Below are positions 46,401 through 55,266 of a stretch of DNA of 64,000 bases, piece after piece. Every line of letters starts with the position of its first letter. The stretch's first letter is position 1. Below the pieces are notes generated by a model. That model did not search any database and was not told where the DNA came from. It saw nothing but the letters and a program-made list of their open reading frames with translations. The stretch is from NCBI GenBank assembly GCA_031772625.1, contig CM062813.1, positions 761,546,720 to 761,610,719 of the forward strand. Reading direction: 5' to 3'. A program made the position numbers and the translations under genes. This DNA comes from Pinus tabuliformis (taxonomy: Eukaryota; Streptophyta; Pinopsida; Pinales; Pinaceae).

Positions 46401-46815
46401 TATAGAAGAATTTGACCTTCTAGGGTCAAAACCACTGAAAGAAATTATTTCAGGGGAGTTAAAGCAACTAACAGAGGACCTTAATGTCAAGGATCAGATG
46501 GAAATTAAAACGATAAGGTTATGAACATAGAAAATTTTCAAAAAATTTCTATAACTTCCTTTTGAAAAAATTAAGCTCGTTGCTAAATTTGAAAACAAAT
46601 ATAAAAAAAGAAAGAAAGAAGAAAGTCCAAAATTTGATTGCCATCTATCAAATCAGCATAAAACGTTTCCTTCTATGCACTTTTAAGTTGTTCCAGAGGT
46701 GTATTCACAATGGGTTAAACATATTAAAGGTCATGCACCCCATCTATTTCTCAACCTAAACTATGAAGATTATGAAGACAAGGAGAAGTTACCTACTTTC
46801 AAGGAGATATCAGTT
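43499..46815 (+). pseudogene. ORF1 (Tat-like family), most complete copy, in 3' LTR
   Basis: Unknown protein coding region. Start MGMKVKSSTTKQQ at 43499. Then a globular region (43650-43964: WEEIFYFFEHRGWLKNARSS, KLGPREIQLNVDFLKKF), a second region (44090-44710: FLIKILTRLF, FGKTPPRISQNMKEDLESIG, LPCYIPERLALREVANQVV), a Lys/Glu-rich middle (44860-45650) and a coiled-coil C-terminus (45910-46350). I recognise no enzyme motif. It may be a counterpart of Ogre ORF1, whose role is unknown. Broken in many places. Confidence 0.6.
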
Positions 46816-47494
46816 GACCAATGATGGAATTTATCTTTTTAGAAGCAGATATTTACTTTAAGAAAATCTTTTGATTTTCTTTTTTAAGCCTTATCTTATC
46901 TTTTGAAACATATCTTATTTTTTCAAGTATTTATAGAACCTCTTACATTGGTGTAAGGGGTCGAGAAATTGTGAACACTCAAGACTTGTACTTTTTAATC
47001 AGTTTTGAGGTAGCAACTTTTTTGAAGACTAGTTTCAGTTTTAATGTGTGATAAGCTATGAGATTTATGTTTGAATGTCTATTTAATTACTTAATGGATG
47101 CTTCTAGTATTTCTCTTCAACTTGTGTGATTTAATTCTGAATGAATATTTGATTTTTATGTTAAACATTTCTTATCACATGTTACAGTCAATGCGATTTA
47201 ATTCTGAATGAATATTTGATTTTTATGCTAAACATTTCTTATGACATGTTACAGTCAATATCCATTTATCAACAAAGGTATATGAATTGTTAATTTTTTA
47301 TTACTGTTTGTTCATTGGAATTTGATATTCAAAAGATAGGATTGTATTTTCTCTCATTTTCGAGATAAATATTCTCTTTAATTTCTTTTAGTTAATGCAT
47401 GCAATATGTTTCAGAAAATAACAAAAAAATTGTTTGGATAGGATGAAAACCTAAATAAATAAATAAATAAATATCTATATATATATATATATAT

Positions 47495-47547
<53 letters not shown>

Positions 47548-47913
47548 GAGTTTTTTACATAAAAACTCTTTCAAAACTTATTTGTGTAGTTATCTGGCCT
47601 CAAAATATAGTTAGGATTTGGAATTACATGATATTTCACGTGGTATTGTGTTCATTCTGAGTTTAAACTGATCCCATCATACCGACAGTTTGTGTTTATA
47701 TTTTTGTAGATAATTGTAATTATTAGACTATGTCATATATTTTCCCTAGATTAGTTATTTTTTTTTTCAGATTAATTTTAGTTTTAGATAATACAGTGAA
47801 TCAGGCCTTTGTTCCAAGTATTTTACGGCCATATAAACAAAAAAGGGTCTAATTTGGACTCTGATCGAGAAAATACTCACTCGTTGTTGGAGGAGTTCTT
47901 CCACTTGTCAACA
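46816..47913 (+). repeat. Non-coding LTR end with microsatellite, 3' LTR copy 2
   Basis: AT-rich, no gene. It aligns with 22666-23635 and 3896-4870. It also has a local ~70-bp direct duplication (GATTTAATTCTGAATGAATA at ~47128 and ~47195) and an expanded AT tract. Confidence 0.7.
47453..47544. repeat. (AAAT)n/(AT)n microsatellite
   Basis: A short AAAT run followed by ~70 bases of AT with one G. The sister sites at ~4463 and ~23238 have only AAAAATATATATTTTT-like text, so the tract grew in this copy. Confidence 0.95.
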
Positions 47914-48250
47914 TAGCGTTAAAAGGACCCACCAGGAAAAGAACACAACACCAAGGAGACCAAAAGACATCTCAGATTAAAAACAAAGGTACGCAGCCCC
48001 TCATTTTTTTTTATTATAACAACAAAAGGCACTTTGCGTCCAAGTTTACAAAGAAGAAAAAGAAAGCGCAGGAGCAAAATATTCCTATGCAAGTTCAACC
48101 ACATCCACGAATTCCTCAAAAGAGAAATTCGAACAACCAAGTACATAAATACTTTTCCCCTTAAAGGAAATATTTCCAGCTACCCAACAGTAGAAAAAAG
48201 AGTGAATTATAGTCCAGGAAATTGGACAGGCATAGTGTTGTCTAGGTAAA
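47914..48250 (+). pseudogene. Gag tail scrap with zinc-knuckle-like motif
   Basis: One frame reads a worn zinc-knuckle-like text followed by HFASKFTKKKKKAQEQN and VQPHPRIPQKRNSNNQ. Lys-rich stretches after a knuckle are usual at gag ends. It is not alike enough to any gag in the window to place it. It could be the old host of Tat-like copy 2. Low certainty. Confidence 0.35.
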
Positions 48251-50504
48251 TCCTCTCTGCTGATAGAGACGATCCCTCTAGCCCAATGAGTGGGTTTAGC
48301 AACAAACGAGACAACCTACAAGACACTTCCCTAAATTAAATCGAAATGAGAGAAGAGGAAGGATACCTACCACAATATAATGTTATAATGCACTCCTTTG
48401 TTGAAGATCTTGATCGCTTTCTCCTCAGGTTCAAAACTTACTACTCACAATGTTTGAATACCTGCATAAGAGGCCAAAGACACAACAAAGCATAAAGTGA
48501 AACAAGCATGATCGAATGTAATCCACTTAGCAGATCAAGGAGCGTTAAGATAAATGAAGCATTGACACAAGCATTTATGGAAAGTGAACCAACAATTATA
48601 TATATATTAATAAACAAAAGAGGAAGCATACAACCTAGGCCTTGATGTCAGTAGCCCTCCTTGAGTGAATGCCCAATTCCAAGCTCAAGATCTCCAAGCA
48701 CTCCTTCTCCAAGCCAAAGTGAATAGCATGTAGGCATTATCTCAGCATAAGGGTAAAAATAATCAGAGACCAACCATTTGGGAATGGAGGGGAATGAATA
48801 TATAGGCAGGGACAGGGAGTTAGGATCTCACCAAAGATAGGCGAAGGTCCTCATCTCAAAGTGGAAGCACCTAGGGATAAGATCAAAGGGAAATATTGGG
48901 ATAATTCGACCACATCCACAATGAACATCATCCATCTCGCCGTTATGGAAGCTTCTAGATCACGAAGCTTCTCCTCCTCTTTGGGAAAACTTACCTTTTA
49001 GGGATCAAAACGAATATCCAGGCCAAATCTGCTTTGGCAGCATGAGGCTCATATGGTGCAACCTTCCATTAGCATGAGCATGTAGTGTCACAGTCATGCT
49101 GACCCAGAAATTAGGGTTTTGAGCTCATTTTTATCAGGAAAAGCTTAAGGAAACTTTTCATTAGTTCTTCGGGGAGGACCTGGACTGCATATTAGGATGG
49201 GTACACTACATAGTTGTTAAGTTTTGGGCACTCCGGGGTATGACACAAGGAAGTGCAGGAGGTGTGACAAAATATTGTGTAACAAATGCCCCCTAAATCA
49301 TGAAGGCAGAATAGGGAGTGATGGCTTAGATGCTTTACGAGCTATTGCAAGGACGCGAATAGACACCGCTAGGAGACCTTTAAATCAAGGATACATATAC
49401 ATATACATATCTGATATCTCTGCCATATATATCAAAACATGAATCCAAGGGATGTATGCAACCATTCAGATAGAAAGTAACATGTGAAAAGATCCATGGT
49501 ATGGGCGTAGCCATCCGAATGAAAAGGATCTCTGGAAGTCTAAGGTCCATGGTATGGACGCAACCACTCGATATAGAAGGATCATCATAATCATAGATAT
49601 AAGGTCCCACGGTATGGTCATAGCCATCCGTATAGAGTAAAAATGTATACAATCATGAATAACACATAACTCCACACAGCTTGAGTTATATCAAACAAAA
49701 CTCAGGGTCTTGCGCTCCATCCTAACATGATCAAAGTATGAATTCCAACATGCGAATGAATGTGTCAAAGTCGAACATGCTATAAAACCACCTGATTATC
49801 GACCAATGATGTGAATCATTAACAGGCACGAGAGAAACCACCAATAATGACAATGGCTTTGAAGGTACAATAGTACAATCCGTGAATGTGAAAATGAAGC
49901 TGAAGTCAAACACTCACGAAATCATCCGATCAAAGGCAAGTGATGAAAACCTATTGTCGAATGCGAAGAACTTGACATTGAGGCATGCAATCTCTAAGGT
50001 ACTAAAAGGGAGTTTCTAAGTCAACTTCATGGATAATGAGTTGAAGTCGACAGGAAATGACCCGTCGAAGGAGGGCCATAATGATTCGCTCATCATCGAC
50101 ATGAAACAAGGAATACAATGGAATAAATGAGTATGATCCAGGACTTTGGAAGAGGGTCGGACAATGTATAGGTAGTAAAATGCAGATAGAATTCTCTTGA
50201 ACATATCAATGACACGACTCCTGAGTGCGGCAACATTTGACTCACTATAGGAGAAAGGGTCATGATGACGAAGTGGAATAGTCATATGAGAGGAAAAATG
50301 GATCACCTAAACCCAGAAGGACAAGGGAATGAATGAGGATATCCCAAACACGACACGAGAAACATATGAGTGTCATGTTTAAGAGTGACATGTTGCCTAT
50401 ATAAGAGATGTTTCACTTTCACTTTTCCCCCACTATTTCTAGTGATTACCCCAATTATTTTTAGTCATAAGCTTGAAGGGTATATCATATGCTTGTCGTA
50501 TAAG
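48251..50504. repeat. LTR-like debris of unknown family
   Basis: No gene. The 2.2-kb stretch has LTR-like composition, a TATA-like GAATATATAGGC at ~48798, and the short tandem repeats at 49446-49640. No partner LTR or primer site was found. It forms the left flank of the SIRE element at 50505. Confidence 0.35.
49446..49640 (+). repeat. Tandem repeats, ~55-bp unit, 4 copies
   Basis: Four imperfect units carry ATCCATGGTATGGGCGTAGC / CATCCGAATGAAAAGGATC and variants. Unit length varies from about 45 to 60 bp. Confidence 0.7.
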
Positions 50505-52052
50505 TGTTGGAAATAATACTGAGAGGGGGGGTGAATCGGTATTATCAAATTCTTTTCAATATGCCTTCCAGATTTATACTTTAATTTATTCTTCAGATAT
50601 TGATCATTAATTTGTATGTCAGTGCCATATAATAATGAACAAGAACAAGAAAAATAGATGAGCACACCAAAGAACACCAGATATAAGGTGGAAACCCAAT
50701 GTGGGTGAAAACCACCTGCTGCAATATGTCTCTATCTTCTTTCAATTAGAAACTTCTTTTACAAGGATTTTGTACTGGTGCAGTCCTTTACCAGTACGCA
50801 GGCTGCAACTTGCAGAGAGCTACAACTCTCTCTTGTTTTCCAGTCTCTCCTGGAAGGGAGCTACAACCCCCTTTGCTCTTTTACTTCTTTAGGGACCACG
50901 TTTCATTAATTTTCAAACTGGATCCAAGAAGATCAAATAATTATCAAGTACATGCAAATCACCCAATATCCTTATACAATCAACCAATGAATCACCCAAC
51001 TTCTCAGATTGCTGTAAACAGAAAAGTAATACCAGAAATCTAAATCCAGAACTCTGCAGCAATAGATAAAAGACAGCCAACAAATGTTTCAAGATAGGTC
51101 CGCAACTTCACCAATAGTGGCCTGTGAATACCCGCAGCTCTTCTGTGTCTAAACTGCACAGATCCACACCTGGTCAGTCTACTGCTCTGCGTATCTCCGC
51201 ACCACTCGTTCTGCTTCCTTCCATACCCCTGCTCATATCCGCACCTGAACTGCCCGCCTGACAGCGTACCTTCGCGACTTGTTCTTCTGTTTCCCTACGT
51301 ACCTCCGCACTGCACCTTCTCCTACGCTGCATACCTCGCACTGCGCCTTCTGCTGCACTGCGTACCCCCGTACTGCGCCTTCTCCTGCGCTGCGTACCCC
51401 CGCACTCACGCTGTGGATCGCCTACGAACCTCTGATTAGGGCCAAATTAACACTCCTCCAATGTGCCACAGTCAGTCAGATCCACAGATCTAATCATGCG
51501 CCCAAGAGATCACGACTTATCAATAGATTTGCCTTAAATTTTCTTCTTGATTTAGATCTAGCTTTTAAAACCAATCACCCAAACTTTCAGATCTTAAGAT
51601 ATTCAAATTTCACAAGTGTCTAGCCAAGTGATCTCTTTTCCTTTTTATAGGCAAGCCCTTATTCAAACCATGGGACAAAACCATCGAAAACCAATACAAG
51701 GGATCCAAACAGGGGTTCAAATAATTTAGATCCTATACGACAGGCTAAAACCATAGGATCATGAACGACGGGCTAAATACCAAGGGCCAAACATAAGAGA
51801 CCCCACGTGACTGTGCTTCTCTGCATTGGAGTGAGTGAACTGGGGGATCGCACCTTATGAACGGATAACCTACGGGTATGTTCGCACTTCCTGGACGGCA
51901 AACTTGCAGGTCCGCACCTTTTGAGCGATGCACCTGTGAACCTCTTATTTTCCATCATTTTGAGAGCCTGAACAGAATTTTGCCACTTGAGTGAGTTGCC
52001 ATCAAGTACAACACTTGTACCATAGAGCCAAACCAGAATCATAATGCCAACA
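50505..52052 (-). repeat. 3' LTR, SIRE copia
   Basis: 1,548 bp. On plus it runs TGTTGGAAATAATACTGAG to CATAATGCCAACA. The G-run (GAGAGGGGGGGTGAATC, 50520) is the inverse of the C-runs at the ends of the first two SIRE-like LTRs. It holds the 32-bp GC-rich repeats. No gene. Confidence 0.85.
51301..51413 (-). repeat. Tandem repeats, 32-bp GC-rich unit, ~3.5 copies
   Basis: Units of ACCCCCGCACTGCGCCTTCT plus CCTGCGCTGCGT, 31-32 bp each, in the LTR. CpG-rich, so a likely methylation target. Confidence 0.85.
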
Positions 52053-52165
52053 ATCTCCCCCTTTAGACTTGATGGAAACCTCAAGATCCTCAACATCATT
52101 CTCCCCCTTTGACATCAAGGGCAAAGGGTTATGCTCCCCCTGAGAACATGCTCCCCCTGACTATA
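52053..52165 (-). other. Multiple polypurine tracts (SIRE)
   Basis: On minus, AAAGGGGGAGAT abuts the LTR. Further tracts (AAAGGGGGAGAA, AGGGGGAGCAT, AGGGGGAGCATG) follow within 110 bp. Repeated polypurine tracts before the 3' LTR are a known mark of the SIRE lineage. Another AGGGGGAGC lies at ~52340. Confidence 0.85.
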
Positions 52166-52454
52166 AACCAGATCTGCAAAAGGAAATACATTTCTTGAAG
52201 AAGAGCCATAATCCACCAAACACCATAATTGACCATGAAAGAGATAGAGACATATTGTAGCACTATTCAGATCAGCATCCATGATCTCCTTCTGTACTTC
52301 CTCCAAGATCTTCTACCATAATGCCAACAATGCATTATATGCTCCCCCTGAACCTGTGCCATTCGATCTTCGACCAATCCGCAACCCAGCAAATGTACGC
52401 GTATACCCCATATGAAACTTGCGTACAACCAACAATCTCTGAAACAGATGAGAT
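52166..52454 (-). other. SIRE 3' untranslated stretch
   Basis: Between the polypurine cluster and the end of RNase H. There is no convincing frame. No envelope-like ORF, which some SIRE elements have, is visible here. Confidence 0.6.
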
Positions 52455-54014
52455 TCAACAACAGGATGATGCATCAACAACCCCCAGCTTTTGCCTGAGG
52501 TATTCAAAGGTCTCCCTGGGAAATGGTTTGGTGAGTATATCAGCAACTTGTTCCTTCGAAGGAACATACTCCAACTTGACCTTTTGTTCAAGCACTTGTT
52601 CCCTCAGAAAGTGATACTTGATCGGTATGTGCTTGGTCTTTGAATGCATGACTGGGTTCTTTGAAATGTTGATTGCACTTGTATTATCACATAAGATGGA
52701 GATAGGTGGAGTACAAGTGATCTGAAAATCCTGCAAGGTCTGCATCATCCAAAGGAGTTGAGTGCAGCAAGATGTAGCAGCCACATATTCCGCTTCAACT
52801 GTAGATAAAGCAATCGAACTCTGTTTCTTGCTGAACCAAGATACTAATCTGGAACCCATAAAGAATGCACCACCACTTGTGCTCTTCCTGTCATCCACGC
52901 TTCCGGCCCAATCTGCATCTGTATAAGCATGAAGTGTGAGATCTGTATCTCTAGGATACCATAAACCATAGTTTTGAGTTCCTTGAAGGTACTTGAAAAT
53001 TCTCTTCACTGCCTGAAGATGAGTTTCCTTTGGATTTGCTTGAAATCTTCCAACTATTCCCACTGCATGCATGATGTCTGGTCGGGTACTCGTCAAATAA
53101 AGAAGACTTCCAATCATGGATCTGTAGGTTGGTTGATGCACTGCTGCTGATTCATCAATTGCACTGAGGCTACATCCTGTGACCATGGGGGTACATACTG
53201 GTTTTGCATCTTCCATGCCATATTTCTTCAAAATCTGCTTGAGATACTTGGTTTGAGGCAAGAAGATCCCGCCTTCATTTTGTTGGATTTGCAATCCAAG
53301 AAAATATGTCAGTTCTCCAAGCAGAGACATTTCGAATTCTTTCTGCATCACCAAGGCAAAGCTTTGACTCATAGCTTCTTCATTGCTGCCAAAGATAATA
53401 TCATCTACATACACAACAAGTATTAGTAATTTGTCATTTTCAATTTTTATATAAAGATTGCTATCTACTGATCCCTTTGAAAAACCTTGTTGATGAAGAT
53501 ATTTGTCCAAGCGGTAGTACCAAGCCCTTGGAGCCTGTTTAAGACCATAGAGAACCTTTTTTAGTCTGCATACAAGATTTGGATCATTTCCAAGGATGAA
53601 CCCATTTGGTTTCTCAATGTACACTTCTTCTTTTAAGTCTCCATTCAGAAAGGCTGATTTTACGTCTATTTGAAATACTTTGAACTTCTGAAAGCTTGAG
53701 AGAGCAAGGAACATTCGGATGGCCTCAAGTCTAGCAATGGGAGCAAAAGTTTCTTCAAAGTCTATTCCTTCTTGTTGAGCATACCCTTTACAAACAAGTC
53801 TGGCCTTGTTTCTAATTACTTCCCCATTTTCATTCAACTTATTTTTGAAGATCCATTTTGTCCCTATGAAATTCGTATCTTTTGGTCTAGGAACCAACTC
53901 CCAAGTGTTGTTCTTTTCGATCTGCTCAAGTTCTTCATCCATTGCCTTGACCCAGCATTCATCTTTGCATGCATCTCTTACATTTTGTGGTTTAGTGGAG
54001 GAGAGTAATGCCAA
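52455..54014 (-). CDS. SIRE reverse transcriptase-RNase H
   Basis: A 519-residue open frame. Reverse transcriptase: [76 protein letters not shown], active site [10 protein letters not shown] near residue 201. RNase [59 protein letters not shown], and the end [17 protein letters not shown]. The wording is typical of SIRE. It copies the RNA genome in particles. It would be part of a larger polyprotein, so the ATG here is not the true start. Confidence 0.9.
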   Translation of the reverse strand: MALLSSTKPQNVRDACKDECWVKAMDEELEQIEKNNTWELVPRPKDTNFIGTKWIFKNKLNENGEVIRNKARLVCKGYAQQEGIDFEETFAPIARLEAIRMFLALSSFQKFKVFQIDVKSAFLNGDLKEEVYIEKPNGFILGNDPNLVCRLKKVLYGLKQAPRAWYYRLDKYLHQQGFSKGSVDSNLYIKIENDKLLILVVYVDDIIFGSNEEAMSQSFALVMQKEFEMSLLGELTYFLGLQIQQNEGGIFLPQTKYLKQILKKYGMEDAKPVCTPMVTGCSLSAIDESAAVHQPTYRSMIGSLLYLTSTRPDIMHAVGIVGRFQANPKETHLQAVKRIFKYLQGTQNYGLWYPRDTDLTLHAYTDADWAGSVDDRKSTSGGAFFMGSRLVSWFSKKQSSIALSTVEAEYVAATSCCTQLLWMMQTLQDFQITCTPPISILCDNTSAINISKNPVMHSKTKHIPIKYHFLREQVLEQKVKLEYVPSKEQVADILTKPFPRETFEYLRQKLGVVDASSCC

Positions 54015-54065
54015 ATAGCTTGAGGCTTCTGCAATTGTTCTTCTTGTTTGTACACCTGCCTCTTT

Positions 54066-54902
54066 CTACCCCAAAATCTGAGATTCTGGATGATTCTTCT
54101 GAACGTACCTGGATGGAGTCTTCTCTTCTATCCTTATCTGTTCCTCTGGTGCCTCTTGAGGTTCTTCTTCATCATCAATCTGATTTGGAGAGTAGTCTTC
54201 ATCTTCTTCAATATTTTCATAATTTACTTGCCTAGGAATGTATCCTTTTTCATCAACCACTACATCAATGTTGTCAACAATTCTTCCAAGTCTTTTATTG
54301 TAACACTTATATGCTTTGCTGTGGGGAGAATAACCAAGGAGAATGCCTTCATCTTCTCTAGGTTCAAGTTTGCCAAGCTGTTCATCATTATTCTTAATAT
54401 AACATTTGCTTCCAAAAATTTTGAAATGCTTTACCGATGGAGTCTCACCATACCAGAGCTCATGAGGAGTTTGAGTGTTGTTCACTCGGACATTTGCTTT
54501 GTTGAGAATAACAACCGCAGCAAAAGCAGCTTCACCCCAAAAGGTTGCGAGAGTCCCAGACTCATCAAGCATAGCATGAGCCATTTGTTGGACCGTTCAT
54601 GAGCCATTTGTTGGACCGTTCTGTTCATCCTTTCCACCACTCCATTTTGCTGAGGAATCCTAGCTGTAGATAATTCCCTTCTTATTCCATGTTCTTCACA
54701 GAAATCGAAAAATTCATTTGAGGTAAACTCCCCACCTCTGTCGGACCTGAGGCACTTAATTTTGTGATCTGATTCGTTTTCAGCCAAGGCTTTGAAAGAT
54801 TTGATTTTTTCGAATGCTTCGTCCTTGTGTTTCATAAGTCCCAACCAAACCATCCTAGAGAAGTCGTCAATGAATAATATAAAGTATTCTTCTCCTTGAG
54901 GT
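54066..54902 (-). pseudogene. SIRE integrase, C-terminal part
   Basis: Integrase core and C-terminus: FILFIDDFSRMVWLGLMKHK, CLRSDRGGEFTSNEFFDFCE, RIPQQNGVVERMNRTVQQMA, then HELWYGETPSVKHFKIFGSK and EGILLGYSPHSKAYKCYNKR, and an acidic linker. It carries a break or so. The chromovirus LTR starts two bases beyond. Confidence 0.85.
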
Positions 54903-54904
54903 GA
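54900..54904 (-). repeat. Probable target-site duplication (GGTGA), left
   Basis: The five bases before the chromovirus LTR. The partner would be right of the window, so it is not tested. Confidence 0.4.
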
Positions 54905-55237
54905 TGTTATGAAACCAGCTCAAGAAAAGATAGAAAAGATAGATCAATGCCTTAGAATTCAGCCTCTTCGAGGGGGAAACCTCCTTTACATTACATAAAT
55001 GAGCAATTCTTGGATGATACAAATGACAAAACCTCCTTTCTATATATAGGAGTCTAAGGAGTCACAATATAATCCAGCCGACCTAACAATAATAATATAA
55101 AGCCACAAAAATAACAATAGAAGGATTCTATGGGGCACAGAAATAACAACATGTGGGTAATAGGGGCACAACAATATAAATAAGGGGTTTAACTACAATA
55201 GTAATGGGGTAATCACTAGTATTATAGGGACCCAACA
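54905..55237 (-). repeat. 3' LTR, chromovirus
   Basis: 333 bp. On minus it runs TGTTGGGTCCC to TTTCATAACA. TATATATA lies at about 55040-55047. Confidence 0.9.
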
Positions 55238-55266
55238 TGCCCCTCTCCTTCAAAAAAGTGTTGTCC

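Larger units (their letters stand above)
19905..47913 (+). mobile_element. Giant Tat-like Ty3/gypsy element, copy 2
   Basis: A Ty3/gypsy element of the Tat group, about 16 kb without its insertions. Parts in order: partial 5' LTR with ORF1 (19905-23635), primer-binding site (23639), gag, protease, RNase H-like domain of archaeal type, reverse transcriptase, RNase H, integrase, 3' non-coding part, and 3' LTR with ORF1 (to 47913). It holds three later elements at 25794-30139, 30936-33571 and 38437-43336. The two LTR ends differ by about 9% in a 265-bp sample counted by eye, so it is old. It has many breaks. Alternative: 43342-47913 could be the 5' end of a second element sharing one LTR. Confidence 0.7.
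43342..47913 (+). repeat. 3' LTR of Tat-like copy 2, main part
   Basis: From ~44082 it matches the 5' LTR (19905-23635) and from ~45810 copy 1 (2896-4870). It adds the ORF1 N-terminal part not kept in the other two. It ends in CTTGTCAACA at 47913. Together with 37783-38436 the LTR is at least 5.2 kb. What follows (TAGCGTTAAAAGGACCC) matches the tRNA-Asn primer site at only 11 of 17 bases, so it may be flanking DNA or a worn primer site of a tandem copy. Confidence 0.6.
50505..54904 (-). mobile_element. SIRE-type copia element, 3' half (minus)
   Basis: 3' half of a SIRE-lineage copia element: 3' LTR (50505-52052), several polypurine tracts (52053-52165), RNase H and reverse transcriptase in one long open frame, and integrase to 54904, where the chromovirus is inserted. 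Gag, protease, the rest of integrase and the 5' LTR should lie right of the window, beyond the two nested elements. The reverse transcriptase frame is whole over 519 residues, and integrase has about one or two breaks, so this is fairly young. Confidence 0.85.

Noticed and set aside
47392-47574. A tyrosine/isoleucine-rich ORF on the minus strand
   Set aside because: It is the translation of the AT microsatellite in an LTR tail and carries no protein signal.
43342-47913. A separate third Tat-like element beginning after the Tork-like copia
   Set aside because: Kept only as an alternative. Reading it as the 3' LTR of copy 2 explains the shared start, ORF1 and ending with fewer events.
52455-54014. 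The long open frame as a host gene
   Set aside because: It is plainly copia reverse transcriptase-RNase H with a SIRE LTR next to it.
54008-54602. Plus-strand ORFs opposite the SIRE integrase
   Set aside because: They are shadows of the minus-strand integrase frame.
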